A program made the position numbers and the translations under genes. A DNA stretch of 64,000 bases from Deroplatys truncata (Eukaryota > Arthropoda > Insecta > Mantodea > Mantidae), in contig CM060990.1 in assembly GCA_030765065.1 (NCBI GenBank), forward strand, positions 279,399,341 to 279,463,340, read 5' to 3'. Under the pieces are notes generated by a model. The model ran no database searches. It was not told the DNA's origin and saw nothing but the letters and a program-made list of their open reading frames with translations. Shown in pieces: positions 1 to 10,860 of this stretch (the first letter of the stretch is position 1; each line of letters opens with the position of its first letter).

Positions 1-249
1 ATCCAGCGGGACTGAGTTTGACTGAAAGTTGATTAATGTGTTATATAATGCTAGATAAGGTATTAACATTATAAATTATAGAATTTTCTTCTTTCCAGGC
101 AGTGCCACGATGGGAGTAAATGTCACAAATCTCCATTTACTGACAAATCAGTTATTCATTCCTGATGACTCAATTTATCTGGGCAAAGGTTTTGTGCATG
201 CACCAGAAGTAAATTCATTGACTGTGAATGCTAATGATAAAGAACTTAG
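1..249. other. AT-rich flank, nothing recognised
   Basis: No coding similarity or repeat is recognised here. A pyrimidine-rich tract ending in AG at about 88-100 resembles a splice acceptor just before ATG at 110. The following reading is short and unconvincing, so no exon is called. Confidence 0.3.
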
Positions 250-1981
250 GAAATCTGACAGAGGAAATGAAGTGGAAAAGTAAACAAGAAAAAGAACTAA
301 AAACGCAGACAAGTGGAGAAGGAATATAAGAAAACTGAATAGGCATTTAGCAAAGGCATACATATAAACTGCTAAGAAAGAAGTGCCAGCTAGGACATTT
401 AAGTACAAGAATTGCTCCAAATGTCCGGGAAAGTGTAGGAGATCATCAGTGAGGCTGAAGCGAGGGAGATGTTCCATGGATTCTGGATGATTAAAGATAT
501 AGAAAAGCAGCGGCAGTATTTAGCTCTACTTATTAGGGAGGACATAAAGCAAGGTCACGTTCCGCAGGAGCACAGTCTAGTAGAAATATCACAATGCAGT
601 ACTTTCTACTGAAGGATTGTTGTGAAGTTCAAGTATGTCTAGGGTTTTTCCTCAGCACTTTTAATGTATCAGAAACATTTGCATGATACATACAGAAAAA
701 AGAGACAGCAACAACATGAGTTTGACTACTGACAATATAGGTCGTCATCGTCCAGGAATAAGGAGACCCGACGAGGTTAGGGAGAGAATAAGGAGCCATA
801 TCAAATCATTTCCCACTGTTCCATCGCACTACTGCCGACAGTTCTTACCAGGAGATCTGAATATACAAATAATGCACGATCTATATAAGAAACAATGCGA
901 AGAGAAACGGGTTACTGCTGAAAAATATTGGCTCTACAGAGAAATATTCACTACAGAGTTTAATCTAGTTTTTCATGTACCTAGAAAAGATGTATGCGAC
1001 CATTGCTATCATTTTCAAAATCTCCCCGAAGAATATCAAGAGGCAGAGAGGACCAGCACTTTGAACACCTAAAGAGAAAAGACGTAGCTAGAAATCTAAA
1101 AAAATTAAATGAAAGAGCGGGCCCGAGTAGGAGAATGCCATTTACTGGAATTTTACCTAGAAGCTGTAAGCTACTGTACAGTCATAGCTGCTAAGGGCAT
1201 TTTCTATAAAAGATGATTAGCTGTATACAATGCCAAAGCATACAATACTGCTACCAGGAAAGCTAAAAATTACATGTGGCATGAAGGTGTGGCTAAACAC
1301 GGATCAATTGAAGTAGCATCGTGTATATTTTTTTCAAGAACTTCAGTTATTTTGTTCTCTGACACATGCGGAGGACAAAATCGAAACTTCAATACCTGCA
1401 CCATGTTTCTTCATGCGTACAAACTCTGAACATTCCTATGATACAACAATGCATCTTTGAACCTGGCTACTCTTTAATGGAGTATGATTCAGTCCATGCC
1501 AGTATAGAGCGGACTGCAAAAAAGAGTTAACATCTATGATCCTTCAGGGTGGTAACCTGTTGTTTAGACTGCTTTGAAACAAAGGCTGTATGAAATCGTT
1601 GAAATGGACCAAAAGGACTTCCTGGATTTCGGCACCATGCAGAAGGAGCGGTTGAAAAACACGAAAACTGACAGTGAAGAAAATAAAGTACAATGGCTTA
1701 AGATGCCGCAGCTTCAATATCGCAAAAGTGATATTAATCACATCTTTTTCAAACATTTTCATGAGCAACAATTTAAAAGTTTGCCTTTTTCAGAATATCC
1801 CGAAATTAGATACAGTCTTCCAGCTGGAACCGAAATACCACGGGGCACTAAAACTATAGGAAGAGAAAATAAAAGACCTATTGGATTTTTGCCGCTCCTG
1901 CATTATCAAGGAACAGTACCATGCATTCTACAGAGGTCTTCAAGAAGAGAGAGCTGGAGTTTCAGACCGCAGCGGGAATGA
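250..1981 (+). pseudogene. Decayed DDE-like transposase (SHYCR / SDTCGGQNRN family)
   Basis: This is a broken copy of a protein family found as repeated, uncharacterised genes in insects and cnidarians and thought to be a transposase. The reading changes frame at least four times. In order I see a basic N-terminal part with a KCPGKC cysteine cluster near 418-436. Next is an open stretch (683-1072) with RPDEVRERIRSHIKSFP, SHYCR near 823, DLNIQIMHDLY, EFNLVFHVP and a CDHC pair. FSDTCGGQNRN follows near 1354-1386, the family's most conserved block. Last is a C-terminal open stretch (1574-1981) with NKVQWLKMP. Order and spacing match the family, so this is one decayed gene rather than chance fragments. 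The formal superfamily name is not known to me. No terminal inverted repeats were identified. A nested plus-frame reading at 994-1194 is a frameshifted part of the same protein. Confidence 0.72.
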
Positions 1982-2344
1982 TTGTGATGAAGTTAGTGAG
2001 AAAGTGAACATTCACTAGTGTCATTGGTACCAAAATTCCCTAATATGCTTTTTTTACCTGCTACTGACATGCTTTTCAATGTGAAAATTCGCGTTTTATA
2101 CCGCATTTTCTCACCCAGGTCTGTTTCTCCAGAATGTAAAACTTCTATTTAGATTGATTTTCTTAGAGTCATAATGACGTATCTCCTAACTATATTAAAC
2201 AGGAATTAACGGTGAACCTGTAAGGAGTATTTTTCAAGATATCTTATCATCTTACTGCTATTTATGTGTACTCTAAGTGGAGTAGAGGCTTTTCAATAAA
2301 TTTTGTATTTCGTCACTGAAACATGGAAATTACATTTAAAAAAT
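1982..2344. other. AT-rich spacer, nothing recognised
   Basis: AT-rich DNA between the transposase remnant and the SINE. It may be the 3' untranslated end of the transposon, but no terminal repeat was found to fix the boundary. Confidence 0.3.
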
Positions 2345-2660
2345 CTTCTTTCACCTCTCCTGTAAAATCGCTAAAATGGAGTTACGTTTCTCTGATGCTC
2401 ACACAGCGTTTGGTCCTTAGCGTCCCATTCTATATTGGGCGTGAAAGAACGGCACTTTTGCTCAGTGGCCTCTTTATCAGGCTTGAGATTCTTTTACGTC
2501 CGTAAATCTACGACCGGCACTACCGTTTATACTTCCCTTCCAAAGGAAGCCATGCTAGGGATTTTTACGCCGGAAAAAATCCATCGCCCTTCGCCGGGTT
2601 TGAACCCGCGATCTCGGGAACTAAAGGCTAGCATGGCAACCATTACAGCACGGAGGACGA
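2345..2660 (-). repeat. tRNA-derived SINE, copy 1
   Basis: One of four copies in the window of the same roughly 290-bp SINE. On the minus strand it begins with a tRNA-like head: an A-box-like TGCTGTAATGGTTGCC, then a B box CGGGTTCAAACCCGG at 2594-2608. The shared body follows, with GGGCGATGGATTTTTTCC, the hairpin CCTTTGGAAGG, TCTACG, and GAATGGGACGCTAAGG near the 3' end. The 3' tail (2345-2410) is the most divergent part among copies. RNA polymerase III promoter boxes and the multi-copy shared body identify it as a SINE. It abuts family Y on its right. Confidence 0.8.
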
Positions 2661-3475
2661 CATTTACTTTAAATACCCACATCCAAAGGTATGTCTGTAT
2701 ATATCTCGAAAGCCATTACCATATTAAAGAATTTACTTCATTCGTGTGGTGTAGATGTTTACACTAGCTTACAGTGGATGAAAGGAAGCATTATATCTTC
2801 TTCATGCTGGAAGGTCTGGACAAACAAGGAAATTAAAAATGTTTAGGAACACGAAACGAAAATATATGTTTTAGAAATTTTGAGTGAGCTCAGCATGATT
2901 AAATTCCTTAATAGCTAATTGTGCAATATTACGACACAAATACAATGCTATGTGAGACTTGAAAACAAATGAATTTAAACACTAAACATAACATATCATG
3001 GGAAAGCATTTAATGTTGAAAAGACGGTATTAATGGTCACAAAATGCATTGTTGGATTCCAGGGAATAAAGTAATTAATGATGTATTACACAGAACACAA
3101 TGCAGTTGTAGATTGCTTGAACGCGAAGCAACCGTTTGCACCTAGCAGCGTTGCCATTTTGTTTATTTCCAAGCACTATACGATGTTGCCATGTCCTCAT
3201 TAATTCTACATTAATGATAAAGGAGTCTAGATTAATTCAAGACGTTTGTTAATTTTCCATTTCAGAAAATAAGCATACGGGAGGTAAGGATGGAACGAGA
3301 GACAGCTGGTACGTTTGAAAAATACGGATAACATTGCAACGGTCTCGGCTATTCCTCGTTGGATAATATACGCTATATTCAAAGAATATTAAGTTTTATT
3401 CCGTCACTAACTTAACAACAAATTTCATCACAAGGCGTAAATTTCGTAGCATTCTGAGAAGTATTTTTCTTTTGT
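2661..3475 (+). repeat. Interspersed repeat family Y, copy 1
   Basis: Noncoding repeat also present at 40800-41310 (plus) and 41310-42230 (minus). Shared landmarks are CATTACCATATTAAAGAATT, GTTTACACTAGCTTACA, TGAGTGAGCTCAGCATGATT, GCAACCGTTTGCACCTAGCA and, near the end, CAAGGCGTAAATTTCGTAGC. This copy is the most complete and includes the stretch 3270-3465 that appears only in the minus-oriented copy at 41325-41510. No open reading frame is conserved. It may be a nonautonomous DNA transposon or an old unclassified repeat. Confidence 0.65.
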
Positions 3476-3960
3476 TTCTAGATATACGTTTACATTTATA
3501 AACGATAAAAACAAAACGTTATCTAGAACAAACAGGAGTATCGCAGTATTAAGTGTGGAGTATAATACTTTTAGTTGCTTTTCTTAACGGCAGACAAATG
3601 AAGATGAAATGATTAAAACGATGTAATAATTCTTACACGTTCCAGTTGACAGGCATTTGAAAATAGTGTCCTTCAGATTCACATTCATACGTGACGCAAG
3701 ATTTAGTACTGAATATGTGGTGATTTACAAGCACCAGTGATGTTATTTACTTAAAATGGATATACCTAATGAGTATAATAGTTCAACACTATTAAGTTCG
3801 TAATAACCCCCCCACCTTGGTGTAGCAGTAGTGTGTCTGCTTTGCAATCTGGGGGTCAAAATGGAATCTTGTTTGCAATGAATCGGCAACTTCGTTTCTT
3901 TCAGGGTTTCTGTCATGGCTCAATTTATATATTCCAGCACTCATAATCAGTCACCTTGAG
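3476..3960. other. Unassigned AT-rich DNA
   Basis: Nothing coding. A short stretch at 3820-3875 (GGTGTAGCAGTAGTGTGTC...) looks like the A-box half of a tRNA-derived SINE, but no good B box follows, so no SINE is called. The PolB element tail begins at about 3961. Confidence 0.3.
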
Positions 3961-4169
3961 TAGGATATATAAGAGAGATTGAGCATAGAAAATGGAGATA
4001 CATGGGAGAGATAGGGAATACGAAGGGAGGGGTAGGAAGGGTGGGGTTTGAAAGGTGCTTCTGGAGGGCAGTTTAGTGTTAAAAAAGGAGGATACCAGTG
4101 TGTGCGTGCATGCACGCTCGTTGCTGGGATATTTTGTATGATGTATAACTTAATATCTTTCTATGATGA

Positions 4170-4440
4170 TTACATCTAACATAACCCGAACGATACTAAC
4201 AAAGCTAACCTAACCTCAACTAACCTATCCTAGCCAGCATTATCCCGTGATTATCGTCCACTCTTCCATCGTCTAACCAAACCATTATAATGTAAACCAT
4301 CCCTTATCGTCCATTCTATCGAGCCATTGTCTATCCTATCATAGCCAGATCTATCCAACACTAACGTAACATAAAATAGTCTAACCTAACGTGAGCTAGC
4401 CTACCCTAGGCTTCACCGCATGTTGACCTAAGCTTGGCAC
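4170..4440 (-). repeat. TTAGG-rich cluster 2, copy A
   Basis: On the plus strand the motif CTAACCTAACC recurs inside a degenerate 70-90-bp unit that also contains CCATCCCTTATCGTCCATTC-like spacers. The TTAGG strand is the PolB coding strand. Runs are only two or three units long, so this is not a telomere array. Confidence 0.7.
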
Positions 4441-5690
4441 ACTTCTTCCGTTTTACACCGATTTGTTGGTGTTTTACGTTAGTTTATTTCGTTTCTTTGG
4501 CGTACCTGACATGTGTGTACCCATAAGTGTTATGTTTTAAAAGTGTTGTGACGTTTTAATAGTGATTTCGAGGATTTCTTCAGTCCTTTCGAACGCTTTT
4601 ACGGGCATTTCAGACACCGAAATGGTCATTTTGGAACAACTTTTACGAGTATTTAAGGCTCTGAAATAGGTGTTTTCGGTTATTTATCAACATTTCAGAG
4701 CCCTTTGAAGATATTGCACCACTTTCACAGGCTTTCTAGTCACTGGAGCATATTGAGAATGCCTTGAGGACATTTTACCCCCTTTACGAACGTTTTAGAC
4801 ACTAGAGCGAGGTATTTTAAGGCATTTAGAGCAGTTCGAAGGCATTTTAGCCACTGGTGCAGCTACTTTTGAAGATTGACATAAGCTTTTAGCACATTTT
4901 GGTACACTGGTAGGAACATTTATGGCTTCTTCGATGGTACTTAGAAGGTTTAGACACTGGAGCGGGTATTGTAGGCCGTTTTAGAACATTTTGAAGGCAT
5001 TTTAGCGACTGATGTAGCTATTTTCGAGTAGTGACACAAGCTTTCAGCATATTTTAGAACATTGATAGCGTCACTTCAAGCACATTGAAGCTATTATTTT
5101 TAGGTAATGGAGCAGGTATTTTCAGGGTATTGGTAAAAGGGTTTAGGGACATTTCGAGACATTTTGATGGTGTTTTATGGCATTTAAGCTTTCTTGTACA
5201 GTTTCCAGACATTTCGAGAGTACGTTAGACACAGGAGCGTGAATATTTTTGGACCGGGGGCCCTTTTAGATTATTTTAGACATTTTGAAGGTACTTTTAA
5301 GAACTGTATGTCCATTTTACACATTTTGAAGACACATTCTGGACGCAAGAATGAGATTTTCGAGCTCTGATAGAGGTATTTAAAGCACTTCAACAAGGCT
5401 TTGGACCCTTTGATGAATGTTTTCAGTGCTTTGAAGCCTTTCTACTAAATTTTAACAGGAATTTCACACGTTTTATAGTAGATTGATCCTGTTTTAATGC
5501 TCATTTACCATGTTTTACAAGAATATGGTGGTATTTTTTGAATTTTAACACTTTTTTTACAGTATTTACGAATTTTTTGCGAATTTTCGGATACTTTATA
5601 TGCATTTCGTACAGTGTTAATGTACTTTTTATATTCTTTTAAAGCTATTTTTGTATATTGCTTATAAACTTATGAATGGCAAGCTGCTAG
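4441..5690 (-). repeat. TTTTAG/CATTTT quasi-repeat field, copy A
   Basis: About 1.25 kb in which short words such as CATTTTGAAGG, TTTTAGACACTGGAGC, TTTTAGAACATT and GGTATTTT recur every 30-45 bp with variable spacing. It is AT-rich and has no long open frame. The same field lies in copies B and C at the same place. It looks like an old, diverged tandem amplification. Confidence 0.65.
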
Positions 5691-5739
5691 CAAGTGAGGG
5701 GGAGGACGAATAAATTGTGTTTGCTTTACCGTCTTTCTG

Positions 5740-6360
5740 AAGCACATTGAACTATCCTAACCTAACCTGGACAATCTTGTCACTATGTATTCTATCCCGC
5801 CGTCGTCTAACCTTAGCTCATACCAACATACTAACCTAACCTACCCCAGCCTTACCTGCTCTGGAACATCCTCTCATTATCTATTGTATTCTGTCATTGC
5901 CTAACCTAAACAACTTGACTTAACCTAACCAAATCGTGAGCACAATACGTGATCAGACGTGACCAGTAACCTAACCTAGGTTAACAAAACGTGAACAGAC
6001 CTGACCACAATATGTGACCTAACATGATTAGATGTGACTAAACGTGACTGCAATAAGTGACCAGTAATGTGACCAGACGTGACCAATCCGGTGCTAAGAC
6101 AACCCTAGTTAGTCTACCCTTCATAACTTAGACAAATAGTGTACAAGCCTAACCTAACCTATTCCAGACTATCCTCTCATCATGTATTCTATCCAGGTAT
6201 TGTCTAACCTAATCTGATACCATCCTAACCTAGTGCCAAGCATTCTGAGCTAAACTAAACATCCCTTATCATCTATCCCACAATCGTCTTCCTTAACGTA
6301 GCACCAAAAATTCTAACCTAACCTAATCAGAGCTATCCAGCACTAACCAAAGGTAACCTC
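5740..6360 (-). repeat. TTAGG-rich cluster 1 with short iterons, copy A
   Basis: CTAACCTAACC recurs with spacers such as ATCATGTATTCTATCC. Inside it, at 5938-6092, is an array of a 10-12-bp word close to GTGACCAGAC (for example GTGACCAGACGTGACC at 6069-6084). This iteron array sits at the same place in copies B and C. Confidence 0.7.
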
Positions 6361-6654
6361 GAGTTTCTTTTAATGAAATTGCAGAGCTTTATTCGGATTT
6401 TTGTCATTTGAGAGCCTTAATTAGAAATGTTTACGTCACCGTAGCTTTATTTTAGTTCGTTGTTGGCGTCTCTCCTTTTTATCTAGTATTGAGACCAGCA
6501 CTAGAAGTTACTTCTAGGTGCAGAGTTACGCCTTCCACTTCCACTCTTTATACATAATGTTTATGAAAGTGAGTGTTGGTTGAGTAAACTTCAATTTTCT
6601 ATAAGCAGACTTACGCAGAAAAACAACATATTAGGGTATGTATCATATTTTCTT

Positions 6655-7845
6655 ATGCATGGCACACAATCCTGCGATGAGCATAAGCGTATGTAGATAC
6701 TCCATCATCTGAAATCAGCCTTTTGTCCTCATAAGGTAATAGAGTGATTTTGTTAGTTTAAACTGTCGAAACAATATGATGATGAGACTGAATTAAATTC
6801 ATAACAGTTCTTATGACATCATTGTTTTTTTAGACAATACACATAACTACTAAAAGTAACATAGTGGTTGATAGCGCTTCGTTTAATACTCTTAATCTTT
6901 TTAATTACAGTTCCATCAATATCGAGCGCATACATTTTAGGTCTAAGACCCACAAAGCGTTGAATGATTTTTCCTTAGGCCTTATCTTTAAATTTTCCCA
7001 ACACCTTTTTGTTATGAGTTGAATAGCACATGTGGTTTGTTGGATACTCAGAGGTATGTAGTTACTCAAGCATGTGTAGTTTATTCTGGTATACATCTGT
7101 TGTAGTTACCCGATGAAGTAGTCAGTAACCATATACACGATTTTGAGGTTTCAGCTCCATAATTTGCAAGTAAAACGTCATATTGATAGGAGTACATGAG
7201 GGTTTTTTAAATGCTTAGCACACTCTTTATTATGCATACTGGTTTGTTAAACACCATCTGTCTTGAAGCCATATGCACAGCAGCCAAGTTATCTCCATAT
7301 ATAGTTCTATCGGCAAATGTAGGTGTTGCTATACGTTTTTCCATTCTTTTACGATCTGCCACAAGCCGTATATCCATCCGATTCCTGATGTTTGCAATAG
7401 TTTTCGCGAGCGTAGCATCGTCGAACAGTTTGCAGAGATCCTTCACAAAATAGTATCTAGCACCGTGCCGTAGCTAGTTATTCAATTCCACGTAAGGATT
7501 TAACAATCGTGATTGTCGAAATCGTACTGTACGATGAATTTCGTTAGCTTAGACCATAAGAGAGAACTTGTTTGAAAGTCGTGTAGTGGACAACATACTT
7601 ATTTCGTCGATGCCCACGGTGAGGAATTAGCTTTTTTGTACAATAATTATTTAGTTTCAAACACCTAGATAGTAACGATAAATCGCTATGTAGGTCATGG
7701 AGCTCAGAAAGATATTCGATGTCAACTTCCAAAGTATATCCGTGAGGAATAGCTTTCAAAACGTTTAGGTTAATATCTTCAGGGGAAATGCACGCAAACC
7801 TCCACAAGGAACGGCGTGGCACGTTGCCCAACCAAATTGGTTATT
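6655..7845 (-). pseudogene. PolB gene, C-terminal half, copy A
   Basis: Decayed C-terminal half of a protein-primed-type DNA polymerase B of the Polinton class, which would copy the element's linear DNA in the nucleus. On the minus strand, in order: a palm stretch with YLSELHDLHSDL and KKLIPH (7610-7710); the region equivalent to polymerase motif B, LFDDATLAKT (near 7400); FADRTIYGDNLAAVHM and VFNKP (7230-7330). Motif C is degraded near 7110-7130, reading YMVTDY where YxDTDS is expected. Then come SFNALWVLDLKCMRSIL (6905-6970) and a C-terminal LPYEDKRLISDDGVS block ending near 6655. Frameshifts separate these blocks. The 5' side is cut at 7845 by a LINE end. The break corresponds to position 35845 of copy B. 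Confidence 0.8.
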
Positions 7846-10800
7846 GGTTTATTCGTATGTGATAAATTGAGGTGATGATAATATGGGGGTTAAGGGCGCA
7901 AAACATAAAGCGTCATCAGCGACCTTACAAAGTATAACATTTAAACTCCAAACACTTAAACACTCAAAAACAAAGTAGTGAATTCTTAAAAGTACCACAC
8001 TAAAATATGGACAAAAAAACAATAAAAGATTTTTAAAAAAATGTGTCAGAAACTGTAAAAGGTAGGACACAAGAGCGCCATAAGTCCGCTGTGGAAAACA
8101 GCTACCGGTAAAACAGAAATATAAAATCACAAATCTGAAAGACGCTCAGCGCATCAAATGCGCCTATAAAAATCATGTATGTATAAAACATAAAATACAT
8201 GCTACAGCACGTGCGTCGTCTGCCTAAACGTTGGCTATGCCAACAGGCAGGCACACAAGAACGCGCAATGGAGCTAAAACCTGAAACTTTTCTAAAATGT
8301 TACGCACCGTTAAGGGAGCATCACACTGCCCACAGAGTGGTGCGGGGTCACCACTGAGCAGGTTTCCATGACTAAAAAGACAATGTCCGATATGTAAACG
8401 AGTTAAAATGACCTCTTCCGAACGAGAGGAACGAGAAGAGGTACCCCAGATTAGCGGGAGAGGTTTACGTCCCGCAACTTGTTCCCCCGGAAGGCTGCCC
8501 ATTCATCGCGCCAAAGCGAGAGGATACGGCTACGTAAAGTAGCAAACAAATCTATGGATGGAACAACAGAGGTAAAGTATCTGGGTGCTAAAACTGCCGA
8601 TTTGGCAGCGGCGTCGGCAGACTCGTTTCCTGAGAAGCCCACATGATCTGGAATCCACACGAAGGAGACGCTGATGCCAGAAGCACCGAGCGAGTGCAGC
8701 AGGTCATGAATGCGCTGCACGAGCGGACGGTGAGTGTACAGCGCGTGAATACTCTGAAGAGCACTCAGAGAGTCAGAGCAAACAACACAGTGCCGTAAGT
8801 CGTGCCGCTGGATGTATAAAAGTGACTGGAAAATAATAAAGAGCTCGGCGGTAAAAATCGAAAACTCCCACGGTAAACCGAAGGTAAAACTACGTTGATC
8901 AACCATAAAGGCACACCCTACTCCATCATCAGTCTTAGACCCATTAATATAAATAAAATTATAGTCCCCTAAATGCGCCTGAAGTTTTAAAAAGGCGGAT
9001 CCAAGGACAGATGAAGGGATCTCATTCTTCGGCCTCGACGTTAGCCCAAGGTGACAGCGGGCCTCTGCGCGCAACCAAGGAGGAAACCGCATTTCCCCCT
9101 GGGAAGGCTCGACATTGGCGTAACGTCCAAAAGCCGAAGAAGCTGACGAAATCAAACGTCCGTAGGGAGTACTGCAGAGGAGCTAACTAAATATTGCCGA
9201 TCAAGCGAATCATCGAAAAATAACTCGAATGACTGGTGGTCAGGCAAGCTGGAGAGTTGACATGCATCGCTGCACAAAAGCATCTCACGTCTGAAGGACA
9301 GCGGAGGCTCTGCAGCTTCAGAATACAGGCTGGATACAGGGCTAGTTGGAAAGGCCCCTGTAGCGACTCTTATGCCACAATGGTGAATGACATTCAAGTG
9401 ACGTAACACAGATGGACGTACCGATGAATAGACAATGAACCCGTAATCAAGCTTGGACTGGACCAGATAGTGATAAAGATGCAGAAGAACGGTCCGATCA
9501 GCTCCCAGGATGTGCCACTTAAAACACGTAAAAGATTAACAGAACGGTCACACTTTGCTCTTAAAAACGAAATGAGCGAAGTCCAGCCCAACTTTCCATC
9601 TTAGAGCAACCCCAAAAATTTCGCCTCGTCTGCAAACGGAAGACAATCTAGCCCAAGATGGAGAGAAGGCGGAGGGAAATTAACACAGGCGGGTTTCTCG
9701 GCCTAGAAAGTAAAGCCTATGGCATTACTCCAGACGTAGAGACGGTTATACATCTCTGGAGACGGCATTCGAGCAGACAGGTCTGCCGTGACTGCAATAA
9801 ATGGTAAAATAGTCAACGAAAAAAGACGATGTAATACCAGATGGAATACAATCAACAACGGGGTTGATTGCAATCGCAAAAAGTGTGACACTGAATACAG
9901 AGCCTTGCGGTACACCGTTCTCTTGAACAAAACGACTAGATAAAACCGAGCCCACAAGTACACGAAAGAGGCGATCCGTCACAAACTGCCGAAGAAGTAT
10001 GGGAAGACGAACGCGTAAATTCTATGCGTGGAGTGTACGTAAAATGCCGCCCTCCAATAAGTGTCATAAGCTTTCTACAGGTAAGAAAATACAGCCACTG
10101 CTTGACACTTTCTCAGAAATCCATTCATAATATGCGTCGACAGAGACACCAGATGGTCGACGGTAGAGCGATGTCGACGAAATCCGAACTGACCGTTCGC
10201 TAGAAGTGTCTGAGACTCAATCCACAATGTCAACCGCCCGTTGATCACGTGCTCCATCACCTTGCAAATGCAACTGGTGAGGGAGATAGGGCGGTAGCTG
10301 GAAGGTAGTTGGCGATGCTTCCCACGCTTAAGAATATGGACGATGGTGGCTTCGCGCAAACTGAAGGAAAAACGCCGTCTTACCAAAATCGGTTACAGAC
10401 CTATAGGAGAAAGACTTTACTGTCGGCTGAAAGGTGGTTTAACATCAGGACATAAATGCCGTCCGGCCCAGGAGTGGAATGCCTATATAAAAGGAGGGCG
10501 TTCTTCAGCTCCATCATTGTGAAAAGTTCATTATAACACTCCTCAATAGGAGACCGAAAACTGTAGGTCACGGAATCCAGCCGGTCTTGAGAGTGCGAAA
10601 GCCGGCGGTATAATGGGCAGAACTGGAAACCGCTTCAAAGACAGCACCTAGAGTGTTAGCAATGGCAGCCAGATCCACTATGGTGGCATTGGATACCTGA
10701 ACGCCATACATAGTACAATGCGACACTTTACCGAAGAAGCGACGAAGTTTATTCCAAACAACAGAGGAAGGCGTGAAGCGATTAATAGACTCGACAAAAC

Positions 10801-10860
10801 CAGTCCAAGATGCTTTCTTGCTGTCCTGAATAATGCGACCAGCCCTAGCGCACGATTGTT
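7846..10860 (-). mobile_element. I-clade-like LINE, copy 1 (5'-truncated)
   Basis: On the minus strand this runs from within ORF2 (10860) to a 3' end at about 7850-7930. The 3' end reads AAGGTCGCTGATGACGC, then GGGCGCAAAAC... in antisense, and finishes in short AT/CAT repeats. Such ends are typical of insect I-group LINEs. Copy 2 lies immediately upstream in the same orientation, and its CAT-rich tail touches the truncated 5' end of this copy at 10861. The insertion splits the left arm of the PolB element. Confidence 0.78.
8265..10858 (-). pseudogene. I-clade LINE ORF2 remnant: RT, RNase H, zinc-finger tail
   Basis: Decayed ORF2 of the LINE, which would copy LINE RNA into DNA at the target. 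Minus-strand order: a pre-RT stretch with ASWTGFVESINRF and WNKLRRFFGK (10750-10830); RT with SSYRPISLTSCICKVME and FGFRRHRSTVDHL (10100-10330); GVPQGSVFSVTLF near 9890; the catalytic F.DD position reads FVDYF at about 9805-9820, so the second Asp is lost. The connection and thumb follow (9150-9600). RNase H (8500-8990) has NGSKTDDGVGCAF, TAEL, SDSLSALQS and GNESADAAAKSA, so its D-E-D-D residues are mostly kept. The tail (8265-8420) has RLHIGHCLFSHGNLLSG and paired cysteines. At least four frameshifts break it. The RNase H part is the longest open stretch (8451-9155). Confidence 0.85.

Larger units (their letters stand above)
3961..6480 (-). repeat. PolB element tail module, copy A
   Basis: Noncoding downstream part of the PolB element, shared with 37080-39624 (opposite strand) and 53785-56520 (same strand). 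From the outer end it contains a terminal stretch (GTAGGATATATAAG at 3960-3973, then GAGATTGAGC), a TTAGG-rich cluster, a long TTTTAG/CATTTT quasi-repeat field, a second TTAGG-rich cluster with short iterons, and the stretch around CACTAGAAGTTACTTCTAG at 6500-6518. The three copies agree in order throughout, so the module is an inherited part of the element. It starts about 170 bp beyond the PolB stop. Confidence 0.75.

Noticed and set aside
3820..3960. tRNA-like stretch GGTGTAGCAGTAGTGTGTCTGC
   Set aside because: An A-box-like half without a proper B box or acceptor pairing. It may be a SINE scrap but is too weak to call.
4170..6360. A chromosome end (telomere) because of CTAACCTAACC motifs
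   Set aside because: Runs are only two or three units inside a longer degenerate unit, and the clusters occur three times in the interior at the same place of a mobile element.
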